A DNA stretch of 64,000 nt, taken from assembly GCA_033439255.1 (NCBI GenBank), contig CM065885.1, positions 2,604,001 through 2,668,000 of the forward strand, read 5' to 3'. The position numbers and the translations under genes were made by a program. This DNA is from Hericium rajendrae. Taxonomy: Eukaryota; Basidiomycota; Agaricomycetes; Russulales; Hericiaceae. Of this stretch, positions 46,075 to 57,517 are shown piece after piece (within the stretch, counting starts at the first letter, position 1; each line of letters begins with the position of its first letter). Under the pieces are notes generated by a model. The model ran no database searches and was not told where the DNA came from. It saw only the letters and a list, made by a program, of their open reading frames with translations.

Positions 46075-47564
46075 CTACCGCTGGCGCGCCCGTGCCCGCT
46101 TTCTCCAGAACAAATGCGCCTCGGGAATCTCAGGCAATCCTGCGCCTGCGACCCCTATGTGACCATATTTGGCCGCATCCAACTGTAGAGCTTTCTTTCG
46201 CACCGTCAGGTACTCCTCCCTTTCGCCCAGAGCTGCATGTACCGCCGCGAGCTGGGCAAGGTGCTCTTCATACGCCGGCGCTATCTGCACGCCCTCCTCC
46301 TCGACGAGCTGCAGCACGCGCAGACTGCGGCGCGACAGCACATCGTCGGGCAGCGTGGCGTCCGCTAGCCAGGCACGGATGCCCGCTTCACCCTCGGCGC
46401 GGGCCGTCTCGATCTCCCGCCTTCGCGCATCGGACACGGCGGGGGCGGCGCATGCAGCGCAGGTACACGTAAAGCCGTACGGCTGCAAGCGCTGCTGGCG
46501 CATCGCAGCGGGCGTGATGACCTCCGTGTAGGTGGTCGTGATCTCCGTGCCAGCAGAGATGTCGTGGACCGCGCTGAGCACGAAGGAGAATGATGGCATG
46601 TGGAATGCGACCACAGCGTTCGGGGAGCAGCTGTGTGTGCTTCAGCGATCACTGGGAAGGTAGAGACGAGCGTCACACCTGTGATTGATGCGCGACAGCA
46701 CCTCGCAGACGCCACCATACTGCGGCTCCTCACTTTCGGGCGGTATGGGCATGATCCGCGCCCAGGCGTATGACTCAATAGCCCATGCATTGGTGCGCTG
46801 CACGCCGAGCAGCGGCCCCGAACCGTCATGCAGATGTGAGTTTGCGAGCGCGCGGTACACCGCCTGTTTCGCGGGTGGCATGCGCGCCAGGGCGACCTGC
46901 ATCAGCTGCTCGTAGTCATCCAGCGCATGCTGCGTCTGCGCCTCCTGCGTTTGGGGGGCCCCGGCCGGCATCTCCGTCATCGCGAAGATCATGCGGGACG
47001 TCAGCAACAGCGCGCGCTCCGCGTAGATAATCTCCCCTGCGACGAGCGGCCGTGTCGCGTACATCCCGATGCCCGCGCCCGGAACGGCCGCCAGGCGGTG
47101 GGCGGGTGCCCTGGGCGACGGCATAGGACGTGGGAAGCCGGGCTGCCTGAGGATGGCCTCCTTCAGCCCTGCGGTGAATACGCACTCAGTGTGCCCGCCC
47201 GGCGCGGCTACGCCCTTGTAGAAGGCTTCGGGGATGGAGGTAACGATGGTCATGTTCTCATCCTGGATTACCGGCGCTTTGGGGTCGCGGGCGAAGAGGC
47301 CAATGCTCGTGTTCGCCAGAGACTCGCCCATACGCCGCAGATCTTCGTTCGCATGAGGCTTGCAGAACAGCTTGTGCACTTTCCAGTGTTTGTTCTGGCA
47401 GTTTGCGGTCTGTTTGGAAGGCTATGATGCTGCCGAGCGCGGCTAAGAGGATTCAATGGACGACGTACGCAGTAGTATACTATCTTGCAGCCCGAGCAAA
47501 CCTTCAAGGGAGGTCTTCCGGCCCCTTCTTGCCTGCGGCACTGATGGCACACTTTCACGACCAT
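46075..47564 (-). CDS. SET-MYND protein, copy C
   Basis: Exons 47564-47469, 47409-46679 and 46630-46075 give 460 residues, exon for exon the same lengths as copy D (96, 731 and 556 nt). The MYND finger is CHQCRRQEGAG...[29 protein letters not shown]. SET blocks are GAGIGMYATRPLVAGEIIYA, LSRINHSCSPNAVVAFHMPS, VHDISAGTEITTTYTEV and CTCAAC. The C-terminus is LVEEEGVQIAPAYEEHLAQL and ends FWRKRARARQR. All zinc and SET motif residues that can be checked are present. It is the left-arm partner of copy D in the inverted duplication. Convergent with copy B; the 3' ends are about 320 bp apart. Confidence 0.92.
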
Positions 47565-49160
47565 TATGCGGGATCCAATTTCGGGTTGCTGAGGTGGATC
47601 GGTTTAAGCTGCGAGTCGGCAGTAGAAGGCAGAGAACTCCAAAGCATTTAACACCTTTACGATCCTTGGAAATAGAAGAGGGCAGTCAGCTCCCTCGTAA
47701 CTGGAGACCGGCTCGCACCGCGCACATGGAAAGCCCGAGCACGGCGCAAAGTCTTCGGTGGCATTTGTCGTCAGGATCGGGCATCCATCTTGCGTCCAAA
47801 GCATATTCGAAATCGCTTTTCAGTTCCTGTCCAAAGATCATCGATGGATGTGCACGAGGCGTCTTGTGTTCCGGGGCTTCTCATGAGGACAAGATGGGGT
47901 GACTTCGAGATGTAATCGAATAATGAAAGCAGCAGCGCAGCTGCGTCACTCTCGATAAAAAGCAGCCCGATCTATGCAGCTCGCATAGCGAAGGCCTCAC
48001 AATGTGTCTCGTTTCCGACCGTGTTCAGCGCTATATCAGGGTCCCAGACGGGATCAGGCACCTGCAAGTAGCGCCGCATGCATGCTAAACGTGAGTCTGC
48101 AGCATGGCCAGGACATTAGCCATCCATGTTCTGGGACGTGGTGTTCGATGAATGTCGGTGATGCGAGCCAGGAATTGCCTGGATCTGGAATTGTTTCCAA
48201 TTCCAACCCATGCAGCCTGTCTGTACATCAAGAATTAAAGTTCATTTGATGCCTATATATGAGTTCCGTCCCCGGTAGTTAACCGTTGAGACTCACCGAC
48301 TGATAACGTACACTTCGATAATCTATATCCCATAGTATTCCCATACGCGACGAGTGCTTGTCCCGTGAGGCCGCGATTCCATGCGCACCCTACCAACCGC
48401 TTCACCGTGCTGGCTTCATCCAGCTTCGTACCGCAAGGTAAGGAGTGATGAATATCGCTGCAGTACGCCCGAGCAAGCTTCTCGCGAAGAGTTCGGGCCA
48501 GAGCCCATCCGCCACAGTCACGCAACGCAGGAGATGCACTACTACAATGCCATTGAAGTTAACGTGAGGCCCGCGACGATATATTGAGGCTATGAAATGT
48601 GGAACGAACCCAACTGCGAGGCCTGCCGTTGTAGTACATGAACCAAATGCTGAGGGCCAATGAACTGATATCGCAATGGGACGTCCTGCAGATCCGACGC
48701 CGCGTGCGCTACCGTTGTGAAATCTGTGGATCTCTAAATGCGGAACATGATGACAACACTCCCGGTGAGTCTAGCTATACATCAGTATAAATCGCGACAG
48801 ACGAAGAGCATGATCCCGACGTACAAAGCCATGGACGCTGGCGCATCGAGCCACCGCAGAGAAGGCACTGGTGGATGAGAATGTACGAGGATTGGTGGAT
48901 GCAATTTGTCGACGTCCAGCGCTTGTTTCTCCCAAGCTCGCTCGGCTGAGAAAATGGTGAAGCAGACAGTTAGCTCGTAAAACCGGCAGAGCACTTGTGG
49001 AAGTAAAAAAATTCAGGATGTGCTGACAGAGATTTGAGGGGAAATCATGGTTCTGGCAATGGCTACCTTGCGAACGATTTCTCGTTCTCTCCACATAATC
49101 AGCAATCCAATATGACAGCTAGAAATTACAGGATTATTGCCCGACATGGCTATCAGTGTC
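47565..49160. other. Duplicated upstream region of SET copy C
   Basis: No gene is recognised, but most of this stretch is an inverted copy of 56480-57517, the upstream region of copy D. For example, a minus frame at 48525 and a plus frame at 56600 share REKLA...ESTVKR-like text, and 48060-48150 matches 56960-57080. Conservation of long upstream DNA may simply reflect recent duplication. Confidence 0.55.
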
Positions 49161-50432
49161 CTATCTGCCATCAGCATCATACAGAAGTCGTAGGATTCTG
49201 GCCATATTTGTCTCTTTGTCAAGATCCATATGCCACACATGGCCGCATCTCGAAAAAAGCTCGCCCTCTTCTGGCAGCATTGCAATGACGGTCGGAGGAG
49301 GATTGGGGACAAATTTCGGAGGATCCAACATCTTCAACAGCCGCATCACTATGATGCATTTGCCAGCATGCTCAGGAAGTATTGATCGCTCGAACCGGCA
49401 AAGAGCGGATCCTTCTGTCAAACACACAATGTTGCATCAGTTCCACGCAGATACAAGACAAAAAAATGCGAGTCTCACCATCATAAAGTCTGACAGGGCG
49501 GCCCTCAACATAAGCTGCATGGAATAGGAACTGGAAGCGATGCTCTTTTCCTGCAGCGTAAACAATCATTGCTGTGAAAAGCAGGGAAATGTCGAGTACG
49601 AATGGTTCATCCAGGCTGCTGATGAGTCGTCTCACTCGGCTGAAGCGCAAAGCTTTTGAATGCTGTGAATCGAGGGCGAGCGTTGTGCTGATCAACCTAT
49701 CACGAAGCAAAAGGCGCACCACGGGGTGTGAGGGCCGGGACATGAGGCTTTTGACAGACAAGTACCACAAGTAACCCTTATCGTAGACAAGATCACGACC
49801 GCGGGAAAAGTTGGCGGGATCGCTGTTCCCTGTGATGCGGAAGCGTAGCTGTGAATATAGTGGCTTCTGCTCGTCGCCATGGAAGTATAAAAATCCCTTT
49901 GTTCCGTCAGGAAATGCTTGATGTATTGTTTTGCACTTGCCGCTATCGTCAATGTGCCGTTGTTGGCAGTACCAAAGCTGAAATGACCCTGGCATTTCCT
50001 TCTCCTCCTCCGTAAAGAAGGTGTATATGCTGGGTGCGGTGGTACCTGAAATATTCAAAAAACATTCGGCATCGAGATGCTTCGGATCAAGAGTGGTAAT
50101 GGTCCTATTCCATGCTCGATGCCACCTATTCCCTTTTCGTAGCTGCGCGTGAGTGCGAACACCTGCGATACCCGTCGCAGCTCCCTACGTTGCATATGAG
50201 CATGTACAATCAATGATCACAGTCTGAGATGGCTTGGGGCACATACCGAAAATCCATTTGAATCGGGAGGATGCAATGACTCTGAGTCTGTCTTGCCATT
50301 GTGCTCTACGGTCCGTGACGAGGCGGCCCGGTTCGAAAGTTGTCGGATATGTGGGTTACATAGCTCAGAGATTCTGACGAGCTGAGAAATTGGGGAAGAC
50401 GGCTGCTTGGGAGACCATATGGCCCGAATCAT
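49161..50432 (-). CDS. Unknown family protein G (paralog of H)
   Basis: Begins MIRAIWSPKQPSSPISQLVR. A second exon starts near 50155 (LRKGNRWHRAWNRTITTLDP) and reads ITTLDPKHLDAECFLNISGT, then SIYTFFTEEEKEM, FLYFHGDEQKPLYSQLRFRI and FSRGRDLVYDKGYLWYLSVK. A third exon (from about 49430) reads EGSALCRFERSILPEHAGK and ends RILRLLYDADGR. Gene structure and sequence match H (60014-61301) closely, including a GTGAGA/GTAAAC intron within the Gly codon of LYDG. No known domain is recognised. It always sits next to SET-MYND copies here. Confidence 0.7.
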
Positions 50433-51220
50433 CGTAGGAGGCGCTAAAAGCCCGAAACTGAGACAGCATGCGAGAGAGTGAATGTCGAGATGAGTGAAGC
50501 TGGCTCAGCGACTCTGCATTACTTTGCGCTTACCTCTAGAGGCCGTAGCTACTCAATTGGCGACGTTGAACGTTGACTTGCAAGTCAGTCAAGAAGTCAG
50601 AGGTGCATGTTGAAATGAGTGATGCCGCCGGTTCTCCGCGATTTTCCCGCCATTTGCCTTTTCGAGTCGCCCATATAACCATCACCGTCTCGACGCTGTA
50701 CCTAGTACCATGACTGCTCAGGCCTTATACTTCTCACAAAACCTCATCTTTGGGGAATGGCGGTACGTGGAGAGCATTCGTCGAAGGGGCTATCAGCCCC
50801 AGATTCCAGTTTGACCTCCGAACGTTGCCAAATCGGAATTTTCAGTGCTAGGAAGCTTTACGAAGTACTTGGCCCATCCAACTCTCCACCTTCCGTGGAA
50901 CTTGCTCATTGCACTGTGGGACGACGGGTGTCTAGGCCCCGATGCTTCCGCACATTCAGCGAGTGTACCACGTAACTCGACTTCGCGATTCGAAGCCAAG
51001 AAGATATATGTACTGATGGTATATCGCAGGTAAGATACGCCATCGTCTCGCATATCCTCATAGCTCATATCGAACTGCACCGTAGGTCTTGGGATGCGGC
51101 ATTCAATGCATTGATGTGTAAGGTACTATTGTCCTCGCCGCTCGAGATCTATCAAATGTGTGTTTGACTGCCAGGTTCGGATTTGGGCAGGTACGCAGCT
51201 TTCAGATCCAATGCTTTTCC
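49161..51220 (-). repeat. Inverted duplication block R, left copy
   Basis: Matches 59150-61301 in reverse complement, covering gene G/H and upstream DNA. For example GGATCTGAAAGCTGCGTACC (minus, near 51200) pairs with the similar text at 59173-59192, and the frames MSYEDMRDDG (51065) and MSYEEVKTMA (59315) correspond. Borders are approximate. Confidence 0.75.
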
Positions 51221-51529
51221 TTTCCATTTACACGCTACGTGCAGGTGATTGTCTCCGGTCAGTACTCGCGCCACGAAGGGCGGAGGTGCTGGACCGGGGT
51301 ACATTTCTTCGGGCTTCTTTGGTGCTGCGTCGCCGAGCACCGTGCGTGATTAACATGTGTTTCAGGTTTGGTCCTTGGTCGCGTCGCCCTTCTTTGGGTG
51401 AAGAAGAAACTTGAATCCCTGTGCCGAGCTTTATGCATATCGGACCATTTACGACATATCGACAGCTGGGCCATCGTTTGGCCGGAGTCGTCACATATGC
51501 AGTCAGGCCTCGGCGCGCTGTGGGTCGCG

Positions 51530-52030
51530 CTCGTCATCGCACACGGAGATCGCGGGCGGCCTGCAGCCTGTCATCGCAATCGGGTAGCCGTAGCATCAAG
51601 CGGCGCACGCTGCCGCTGTGAAGTCCGTGGATTCCTGATTGCAGCGCACATGCCGGCCGTGAGTGGGTGCGGTATGTGTCAGTGTGGATCACAACGTACG
51701 ATGCTCACGACAGTGGGTGGATACAGTGTCAATGTACGGGGGCGGTGGGTTGATGAAACCCGGACTGTGGGGTGGTGCTGTAATGTAAGAAAACGTGTCT
51801 TCATCAGAAGCGAGAGCGGGGGTAGAGTAACCGAGCCTCTGTGCCGCAGCGCACTGCCGCGGATCAAACAAGAGGTGACCTACAGCCTATGGACGCACGA
51901 CGGTGACGACGATGCGCTGGCCGCGAATACGATGGATGCGAGTCCTCGTCGTGCTCGCTGGAGATGTAGACGTGCCCGAAGCACCGTGTGCCCGCGTCCT
52001 TCAGCCAGATTCATTGTGTGAAAGCGTGAT
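51530..52030 (-). repeat. Inverted duplication block P, left copy (truncated zinc-ribbon gene)
   Basis: Reverse complement of about 55740-56370. It carries the last part of the zinc-ribbon gene's final exon plus its 3' flank. This is the innermost duplicated block, so the axis of the inversion lies between 52030 and 55740. Confidence 0.75.
51870..52025 (-). pseudogene. 3' fragment of the zinc-ribbon gene (copy of 55760-55900)
   Basis: Encodes GHVYISSEHDEDSHPS and then a shifted frame, against GHVYISSEYDDSSHPQ in the intact gene. The N-terminal zinc ribbon and the first exons are absent, and an indel breaks the frame after DSHPS. It is a dead fragment carried by the duplication. Confidence 0.7.
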
Positions 52031-52310
52031 CGTGAAGTACGACACGTACCTTGCAACTTCAAGACCCCTCACGACCTCCCCGTCCGTAGCACGACAAATC
52101 AATGTATCATAGCACACTATCCATAATCCAACCATGCAATGCAATGCGACTAGATATCTACTAATGGTGCACGAACGCATACCCACAAGTCCGCTCCGCT
52201 CACCTCAACTCAAACCCAGCCCACAGATCACAGAATATTATCCTCCTCGAGCCCGAGATCGTCGAACGCCCTGATATCTGCCCGCGCGGCGGCGAAGATA
52301 AGCACACTCG

Positions 52311-54380
52311 TCAGCCATCCTTCTCCGACGCACGAAGCTGGAGCGCTTTGCCTTCGACCGGCCCGTCCGTCGGCCCGACTTTCCACGCCCAGTACGGCCC
52401 TGCATGCACGACAAAAGACAAAATGAAGGTCAGCCGGCATTGCGAGGCATGGGCGGTGGGGCACGCACCGAGCGGGTCCATGTGCTCGTGCTCCGCGCCG
52501 GTCCACATCCCGAGGACGCCCGCGGCCGACCCGACGCCCCCGATCTGCACGCCCTCGCTCTGCCAGAGGCCCTCGCCGTCCTCGCGTTCCGAAAACTACA
52601 CACGCCACGATAAATCAGCACGATGCATTTCGCGTTTACGGAGGGAGAGGAGGCCTACGAGGCTCCAGCGCACGTCGCCGCCGCCGACCATCTCGACTGT
52701 TCCGGTGAGCGCGAGCTCGTCGGCGCCGAGCGAGCCTTCGACGTGGATTGGCGGGCGGCCGGGCCATGCTGGTGACGGAGGGCCGTAGGACTTGATGCGG
52801 ATCGTGAGCGGGATGATGCGCATTACTTCGGAGAGCTCGGCCTCGCCGAAGCGTGCGCGCGCAGAGCGCATCTGGTGTGGTCATCAAAGTCATTAGCGCT
52901 GGTGTATGCAAGGCGATTTCGGTGCTGCTTACGTTGTTCGCTGTACGAGTCAAAGGTCGTGAGATGAGAACGGCGGATGGAGGATAGAGACTTACCGATG
53001 AGCTCGCGATAATCCAACCAACATACACACCGTCTGCGGGTGACCAATCAGTATCCCTCCGTCGCGCATTCCCAAGTGAAGTACTCACCGCCACTGTCCC
53101 TCCACGCCCGCCCAATCCCAACCACCTCCCTTCTCGCCTCCTTCCAGCTCTCCCCCCGTCCCCAGCTCTTTCTCTTTTCGGCTTTCCAGCCCCACATCAG
53201 ACTCCCCAGCCCCACGTTCCCTCCGCCGCACAACACCGACCCCAACCCCCGGCGCACTGCACGCCCGCAGCCCCTCGAGGCTCATCAGCGCACGCAGCAC
53301 CGCCGGATGCCTTACCGTCAGCAAATCCCGCAGATTATGCTCCACCACAAGCCGCGCGCTCGCGATCCACGCCCAGTCGAAATGCAAACTCTCCGGGTCT
53401 ACGCGCGGCCGTGCAGATGCGGGCGAGCCGGGCGAGGACGCGCTCGACGGCGCGTAGGACGAGTCCGCGTCGGGCGAGGGCGAGTGCAGCGCGGCGTCCT
53501 GCGCCGCGACGGCCGCGAGCGGGAGGAACGGGCCCCAGTGCCGCGCGCGCGCGAGGTATGAGATATCGTAGATCCGGACGCGCGCGCGCCGGCGGATGCT
53601 CGCGGTGTCGAGCGGCGCGAGCTCGGCGTCGCTGAGCTCAGGCGCGGGCGAGGCGGACGAGGACGCGGGCGCGGGGCCTTGGACGGTGACGGGCGCGCCT
53701 GCGAGGCTGGAGTGTGCGGGCGCGCGGAGGGGGCGCATTAGCCCTGTGTGTGCGAGGAGGCGGAAGAACGCGGGGTCCTCGTCGCGCGGGGGTGTGTTGA
53801 GTGCGCGGGGGGTGAAGAGCAGTTTCGCGGTGAGCGCGGGCGGGAAGCCGTGCCGCAGGACGTGGGCGAGCCAGGCTACGTTGCGGCTCTGTGCGGGCGG
53901 GGCGAGGGCGGACATCGAGAGGGGCGGGAAGATGGGGTGGGAAAGCGCGCGGGGGACGTCGGCTTCTGAGGGTAGGGGCAGCGCAGTGGATAGAGTACGC
54001 AGAAGCGTGTCTGTGGCGCGGACGAGGTCAGCGGAGGCGGCGGACTTGGGGTCGGCGCGAGTGGTGATGTAGGTGGCAGTCCAGATGCGGGCTTGGAATT
54101 CGGTCTGCCAGGGGAACGCATCGTCTGGCGGCCGATTGGGGGAGGCACCGAAGGCATTGACAGTGAGGGCGGGGCGGGGATCATCGAAGAGGGCGAGGAA
54201 CATGGAACGCCAAAGATGGGTGTGGGTCGTATGGCGGTAGACAGCGGCGCGAAAATGCCTGCATGTCTGCGCGAGCGCCGCGGCGGTCGTGGGATGACCT
54301 AGTGCGGTTGCGATGATTATGATCTCTTCGACGAGCTCTTGTGGGAGGGCAAGGATGTGCCCTCGGGGCACGAATGCCAT
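52311..54380 (-). CDS. F-box domain protein
   Basis: Begins MAFVPRGHILALPQELVEEI. The F-box is at about residues 8-55 (ALPQELVEEIIIIATALG, TCRHFRAAVYRH, HLWRSMFLALF), suggesting a substrate adaptor of an SCF ubiquitin ligase; the substrate is unknown. The long first exon (to about 53090) continues through RVRIYDISYLARARHWGPFL and WIASARLVVEHNLRDLLTVR. Short exons then read GDGVYVGWIIASSS, MRSARARFGEAELSEVMRII, IHVEGSLGADELALTGTVEM and YWAWKVGPTDGPVEGKALQL before the stop at 52311. The GC content of the long exon is very high, giving Ala/Pro/Ser runs. It is single-copy in the window and lies in the unduplicated core. Divergent from the zinc-ribbon gene (about 620 bp apart). Confidence 0.82.
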
Positions 54381-54998
54381 GGCCTACTGTGCAGGTGATG
54401 GAGTTAGTTCTGGCACTCTGCACTCCTACTAGAATTAATTATTTTAGTGAGTGTGAACTTATGACATGAGACGTCATGTCATATGTGCACCGCTCAATGC
54501 GGCTGATGTGGATACCAAGATGCATCCGGCAGACATGATGCGGCATGTCTGTAGATGCCCCACTCCCGAGATAGGTAGCGGTGGGTCCAAGTTGGACACG
54601 ATTGATTTCGGGTGAGATTATGACGGTTCGCACGTCGAATAAAACTCCGAGGACTTGATGTTTCTGTGGACATATAGACATAGATTACGCACTCACCTAT
54701 AGCTGGACGTGTATACCAGATACGACAGCTGAATTTGCGACCACCAGAGACCTCAACAACGGGCTGCGATGGCGGGGAGAAAAGGAATGGTGAAGGAGGA
54801 GAAAGAGGAGGCACGGGCGTCCATTCAGAAAGTTGGAGGACGTTGTGAGAATGACGGAGGGAACCCGCACCCACCTCCGTTTTCCGTGAGGCGCGTACAG
54901 GTCACGTGAAGTTATTCATAGCATGTCACACCGCGTCCCGTCACGCAACGCGCCCGCCGTCATTGTCGTCATCGTCCTCTTTGTCGCCGCATACAATC
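54381..54998. promoter_or_regulatory. Divergent promoter interval, F-box / zinc-ribbon gene
   Basis: 618 bp between two divergent starts. It contains CT-rich tracts and a CACGTG-like GTCACGTGA at 54901-54909, close before the zinc-ribbon gene. No gene was seen. Confidence 0.45.
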
Positions 54999-55900
54999 AT
55001 GTCCTCTGTTCAAGTCGTTCACATGTCTCCGCATTCGTTATCCGAAACCTGCTCAAAATGCAAGAAAAAGTTCCAACAGACAGAGCACAAGATATACAAA
55101 ATGTGCCCGAAGTGCCGCGAGTACGGCCGCACCGCGGCCAGGCGCAAAAGCGAGCTCAGGCTCAGAACCTTGCTTGACCAGTGCGCAGACACGGAGGCGT
55201 CGTCGTCGAGTCTACCCACCACACCGCCGAAGAAGAAGCGCAAGTATGATGAATTGCATTTCAAGAAGATCAAGACGCCGAGCCCCGTCAAAAAGCACGT
55301 TTCCCCGGAGGTAAGCAATCCACTTTCATTCCATGCCTCGCTAACCGGTGTCACGTATAGTATACTCCGGACCCGGACGAGTATCCCACTCCTGCAGACG
55401 CGTTCTCCGCCCTCGCATCCTACGTCGGCGCCTCCCACGCGCCGCCCAACTTCCGTCTCGTGTACAACCTCGTCGCGGACCCTAAGATCGACAACATGAA
55501 GATGGTCATGCGCGCGTGTGATATCCTACGCGAGAAAACCAGCCTCCGGCTCTCGTGCGTGCCGCTTTCCCAGCCTGCCTCACCCTGTCACCCACTGAAT
55601 GAATGATGTCATCGCAGGCCCAACACACACCGCATACACCCCAGCGTCTCGCCCTACGCGCGCCCCGGCGCCTCCTCCGCCGCGGTCAAGATTCGCTGCA
55701 AGTGCGCCGACGCATCGCAGACCGGGTCCGCCGGGAAGAAGGGCGGCAGCGACGCGCTCTGGAGCTGGCTCAGGGACGATGGCGCACGGTGCGGCGGGCA
55801 CGTCTACATCTCGAGCGAGTACGACGACAGCTCGCATCCGCAGCGCATCCGCGGGCAGCGCATCGTCGTCACGGTCGTGCATCCACCGGCGCCGCCATAG
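54999..55900 (+). CDS. Zinc-ribbon-like protein, conserved C-terminal domain
   Basis: Exons 54999-55310, 55361-55554 and 55618-55900 give 262 residues in frame. An N-terminal ribbon has C-x2-C (CSKCKKKF) and C-x2-C (CPKCREYG) about 16 residues apart, followed by a basic helix. A Lys-rich nuclear-signal-like segment (PPKKKRKYDELHFKKIKTPS) follows. The C-terminal half has LVYNLVADPKIDNMKMVMRA, AAVKIRCKCADASQ and RIRGQRIVVTVVHPPAPP. It is probably nuclear; no family is recognised. Its 3' end and downstream flank occur again, inverted, at 51530-52030, so this gene marks the inner edge of the duplication. Confidence 0.75.
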
Positions 55901-56370
55901 GCTGGGCTTCGCGGTGGGTACATTCGTCCTTACGCGAAGCGTTGATGTGCTGACGCCACGAAGCTCCACGGCTGGTTTATGTTTCATTTGATCCGTGGCC
56001 GCGGGCTCGTGCACGCGAGCCGCGGCATCTGGGTTTAACGCTGCTTTTCGGGTATATGCGCGCTTCTGATGACCGCCTGCCGTCCTCACTGTATCCATTA
56101 GCCATGACACGTACATACCACACACACCCATACCACAATTCTTTCATCCTGCAGTCATCGCGTCGTGACGGCCGTGACCGTCGTACGTCGCGATCCACAC
56201 TGACGCATATACCCGCCCACAGCTGTCATCATGCACTGCAATCTGCAATCCACGGACTTCACAGCGGCCGCTAGCGTCTGATGCTAAGGACCGCCCGATT
56301 GCGATAGCAGGCTGCATGCCGCGTGTGATCTCCGTGTGCGAATCGCGATGACGAGGGCGACCCACCGGCG
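55740..56370 (+). repeat. Inverted duplication block P, right copy
   Basis: Pairs with 51530-52030 in reverse complement. The similarity extends beyond the coding stop (55900) into the 3' flank; for example the segment ending GGACTTCACAGCGG pairs with CCGCTGTGAAGTCC on the left. Confidence 0.75.
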
Positions 56371-57517
56371 CGCCGAGGCCTTTGGCCCATTGGGTTCGTG
56401 TTTCACAGAGGTGCGGTTTATTCTTTCGGCGTATGTCATCTCTGCTATGTATCTTGATGGGTAGGCGGTGATCCAACTTTGAACACAGGTCCGATGTGTC
56501 CTGCATTGGATCTCTTCGACACATTGTCGGAAGCAGCTTGTCTGGCCCTTCTATCCATTTTCAGGGAGATGCAGTGGCGCGGTTCCTGCGCGGAGAGCCG
56601 TGGCGGATGGGCTCTGGTTAAGACTCGTCGCGACTCGCGAAAAGCTCGCTCAAGCGCACTACGACAATATTTACGGCCTCTTCCTTCTCTGCGATATGAA
56701 GTCAGATGAAAGCAGAACAGCGAAACGGAGTCGTGGACTGACTGCTCAAGCATCCATCGCGTATCATATTACGGGAATACTACGAGGATAAAATTTATCA
56801 AGGTATACCCTGTCAATCGGAGAATTCCAGTATTGAGCTAATTCGTGGAGGCAGGTCATGCAGGCGTCAAGATACATTGTTTCCAGGTATACGGATGAGC
56901 TGTATGGCCGAAACAAAGATCAGATCCAACTTACTGCTATGGGCTCACGTCATCAGCATCTGTCGAACCCCACGTCCCAGAACATGGACGGCCAGTATTC
57001 TGGCTAGGCCGCAAGTGCGGCGCCACTTGTATGCCAGTGATTCCGTCTGGGATCCTGATACTGTGTTGGATGCGATCGGCGATGGGACACGCATATGCTT
57101 ACAACGTATACGTACTCGCTACGCGAACTGCCACAAAGCTCGGATCGTATTACTTTTATCAACAGTGGCGCAGCTTCTCTGCTTTCATTGTTTGATTATC
57201 TTTCGAAGTTACACCGTCAGCCTCGTGCGCATCGATCGATGATCTTTTGCTGGCGGGACCTGCAATGCGCTATCTAACGTGCTTCGGACGCAAAATGGAC
57301 GTCCGATCTCGATAACAAATGCCACCGAAGACTTCGCGCCGTGCTTTGGCTGGCTCTAAGCACGGTACAAGCCGATCTCCTGCCAGAAGGGGGTGGCAGC
57401 CCTCTTCTATTTCCAAGGACGATACAGGTGTTAAATGCTTTGGATCTCTCTGCCATCTACTCCCGACTCCCAGCTGAAACCGATTCATCACAGCAATTCG
57501 AAATCACATCGAGCACA
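55901..57517. other. Intergenic, mostly duplicated DNA upstream of SET copy D
   Basis: The 3' flank of the zinc-ribbon gene (block P), then from about 56480 an inverted counterpart of 47565-48590. Frames such as the one at 56600 have no known domain. No independent gene was seen. Confidence 0.5.

Noticed and set aside
46169-47030. Plus-strand ORFs opposite SET copy C
   Set aside because: Antisense shadows; the same pattern occurs opposite copies D and E.
53085-54380. Plus-strand ORFs opposite the F-box gene
   Set aside because: Shadows of a very GC-rich coding exon; only the minus frame carries a domain.
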